Below, piece by piece: positions 63,722 to 64,000 of a stretch of DNA of 64,000 nt (positions are counted from its first letter, which is position 1; every line of letters starts with the position of its first letter). The DNA is from JAXDJH01 sp034663635 (GTDB lineage Bacteria > Actinomycetota > CADDZG01 > WHSQ01): NCBI GenBank assembly GCA_034663635.1, contig JAXDJH010000019.1:1-64000 (forward strand), in the 5' to 3' direction. A model generated the notes under the pieces. It saw nothing but the letters and a program-made list of their open reading frames with translations. It was not told the origin of the DNA and searched no databases. A program made the translations under genes and the position numbers.

Positions 63722-64000
63722 TTAGCCTTCGGGAGCTGCCGCTTCTTCGCCTTCGCCCACTCCGGCCCCCGCCAACTCGATGGGAACGTGGTCCGGCGTA
63801 CGTGCGATCTTCTTGAAGACGATGGTGTCCTTGCCCTCTTCGTCGGGACCGACGTCGACGATGATGACGTCGCCCGCCTCGTACTCCTTCCAGAGGATCT
63901 TCTCCGAGACTGGGTCCTCGATGAGTCTCTGGATGGAGCGCCGTAGCGGCCGAGCGCCGAGACTGGGGTCGTAACCCACCTTCGACAGGTGCTCCTTGGA
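63722..64000 (-). CDS. clpC: Clp protease ATPase subunit, C-terminal end only
   Basis: Ninety-two residues enter from the window edge in frame: SKEHLSKVGYDPSLGARPLR then RSIQRLIEDPVSEKIL, the sensor-2 (GARPLRR) region and C-terminal domain of Hsp100 ClpC/ClpB. The ending with an acidic Ala/Gly/Glu tail fits ClpC of actinobacteria, which works with ClpP. The N-terminal part lies outside. Confidence 0.88.
   Translation of the reverse strand, partial: SKEHLSKVGYDPSLGARPLRRSIQRLIEDPVSEKILWKEYEAGDVIIVDVGPDEEGKDTIVFKKIARTPDHVPIELAGAGVGEGEEAAAPEG

Overview
The window is 64 kb of high-GC chromosome from what looks like a member of the Actinomycetota. The evidence is actinobacterial gene content and order: SecE-NusG-L11-L1-L10-L12-RpoB-RpoC, then S12-S7-EF-G-EF-Tu running without a break into the S10/spc clusters, plus a DUF3263/LytR_C pair like the mycobacterial VirR neighbourhood, CarD-IspD-IspF-CysS-RlmB-SigH, RadA, ClpC and glucosyl-3-phosphoglycerate synthase. 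No rRNA, CRISPR array, prophage or insertion sequence was seen. I cannot place it below phylum.

Layout. Positions 1-33.7 kb are almost entirely minus-strand information-processing genes (read from high to low coordinates: secE, nusG, rplK, rplA, cassette, rplJ, rplL, rpoB, rpoC, then rpsL, rpsG, fusA, tuf, rpsJ to secY, adk, map, infA). Genes are tightly packed, with many 1-4 base stop/start overlaps. Consensus-like promoters are visible upstream of rpoB and rpsL, an L10 leader precedes rplJ, and strong hairpin terminators follow rplA, rplL and rpoC. A small plus-strand island (lone HisKA-type peptide and lysyl oxidase) sits between rpsL and rpoC.

The most unusual region is 27.8-31.2 kb, inserted between rplA and rplJ. 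It holds two small related proteins, four tandem paralogous 68-70 residue peptides with strong ribosome binding sites, a terminator, and then a membrane M50-type zinc protease with an N-terminal PqqD/RRE-like domain. This looks like a multi-precursor secreted-peptide (RiPP-like) cassette without any recognisable modifying enzyme. A second insertion (33.75-39.0 kb) separates tRNA-Trp from secE. It carries secreted proteins, including a two-CxxC protein with the same Pro/Thr-rich tail type as the protease, which I propose is a functional partner.

From 39 to 64 kb are an ECF sigma/anti-sigma pair, two tandem stand-alone receiver proteins, a DUF4395/thioredoxin pair, a ThrC-sulfur carrier pair, compatible-solute genes (gpgS, glycerate kinase, GT20, trehalose-phosphatase-like HAD), a VirR-like pair, glutamate dehydrogenase immediately behind tRNA-Thr, SigH, rlmB, cysS, ispF, ispD, carD, radA, an ABC exporter with a divergent TetR regulator, and the 3' end of clpC.

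Two essential genes look damaged or unusual in this sequence. rpsJ has an in-frame TAG at codon 12, and ispD has no ATG/GTG/TTG upstream of its conserved nucleotide-binding motif. Both need read-level checking before any biological reading.
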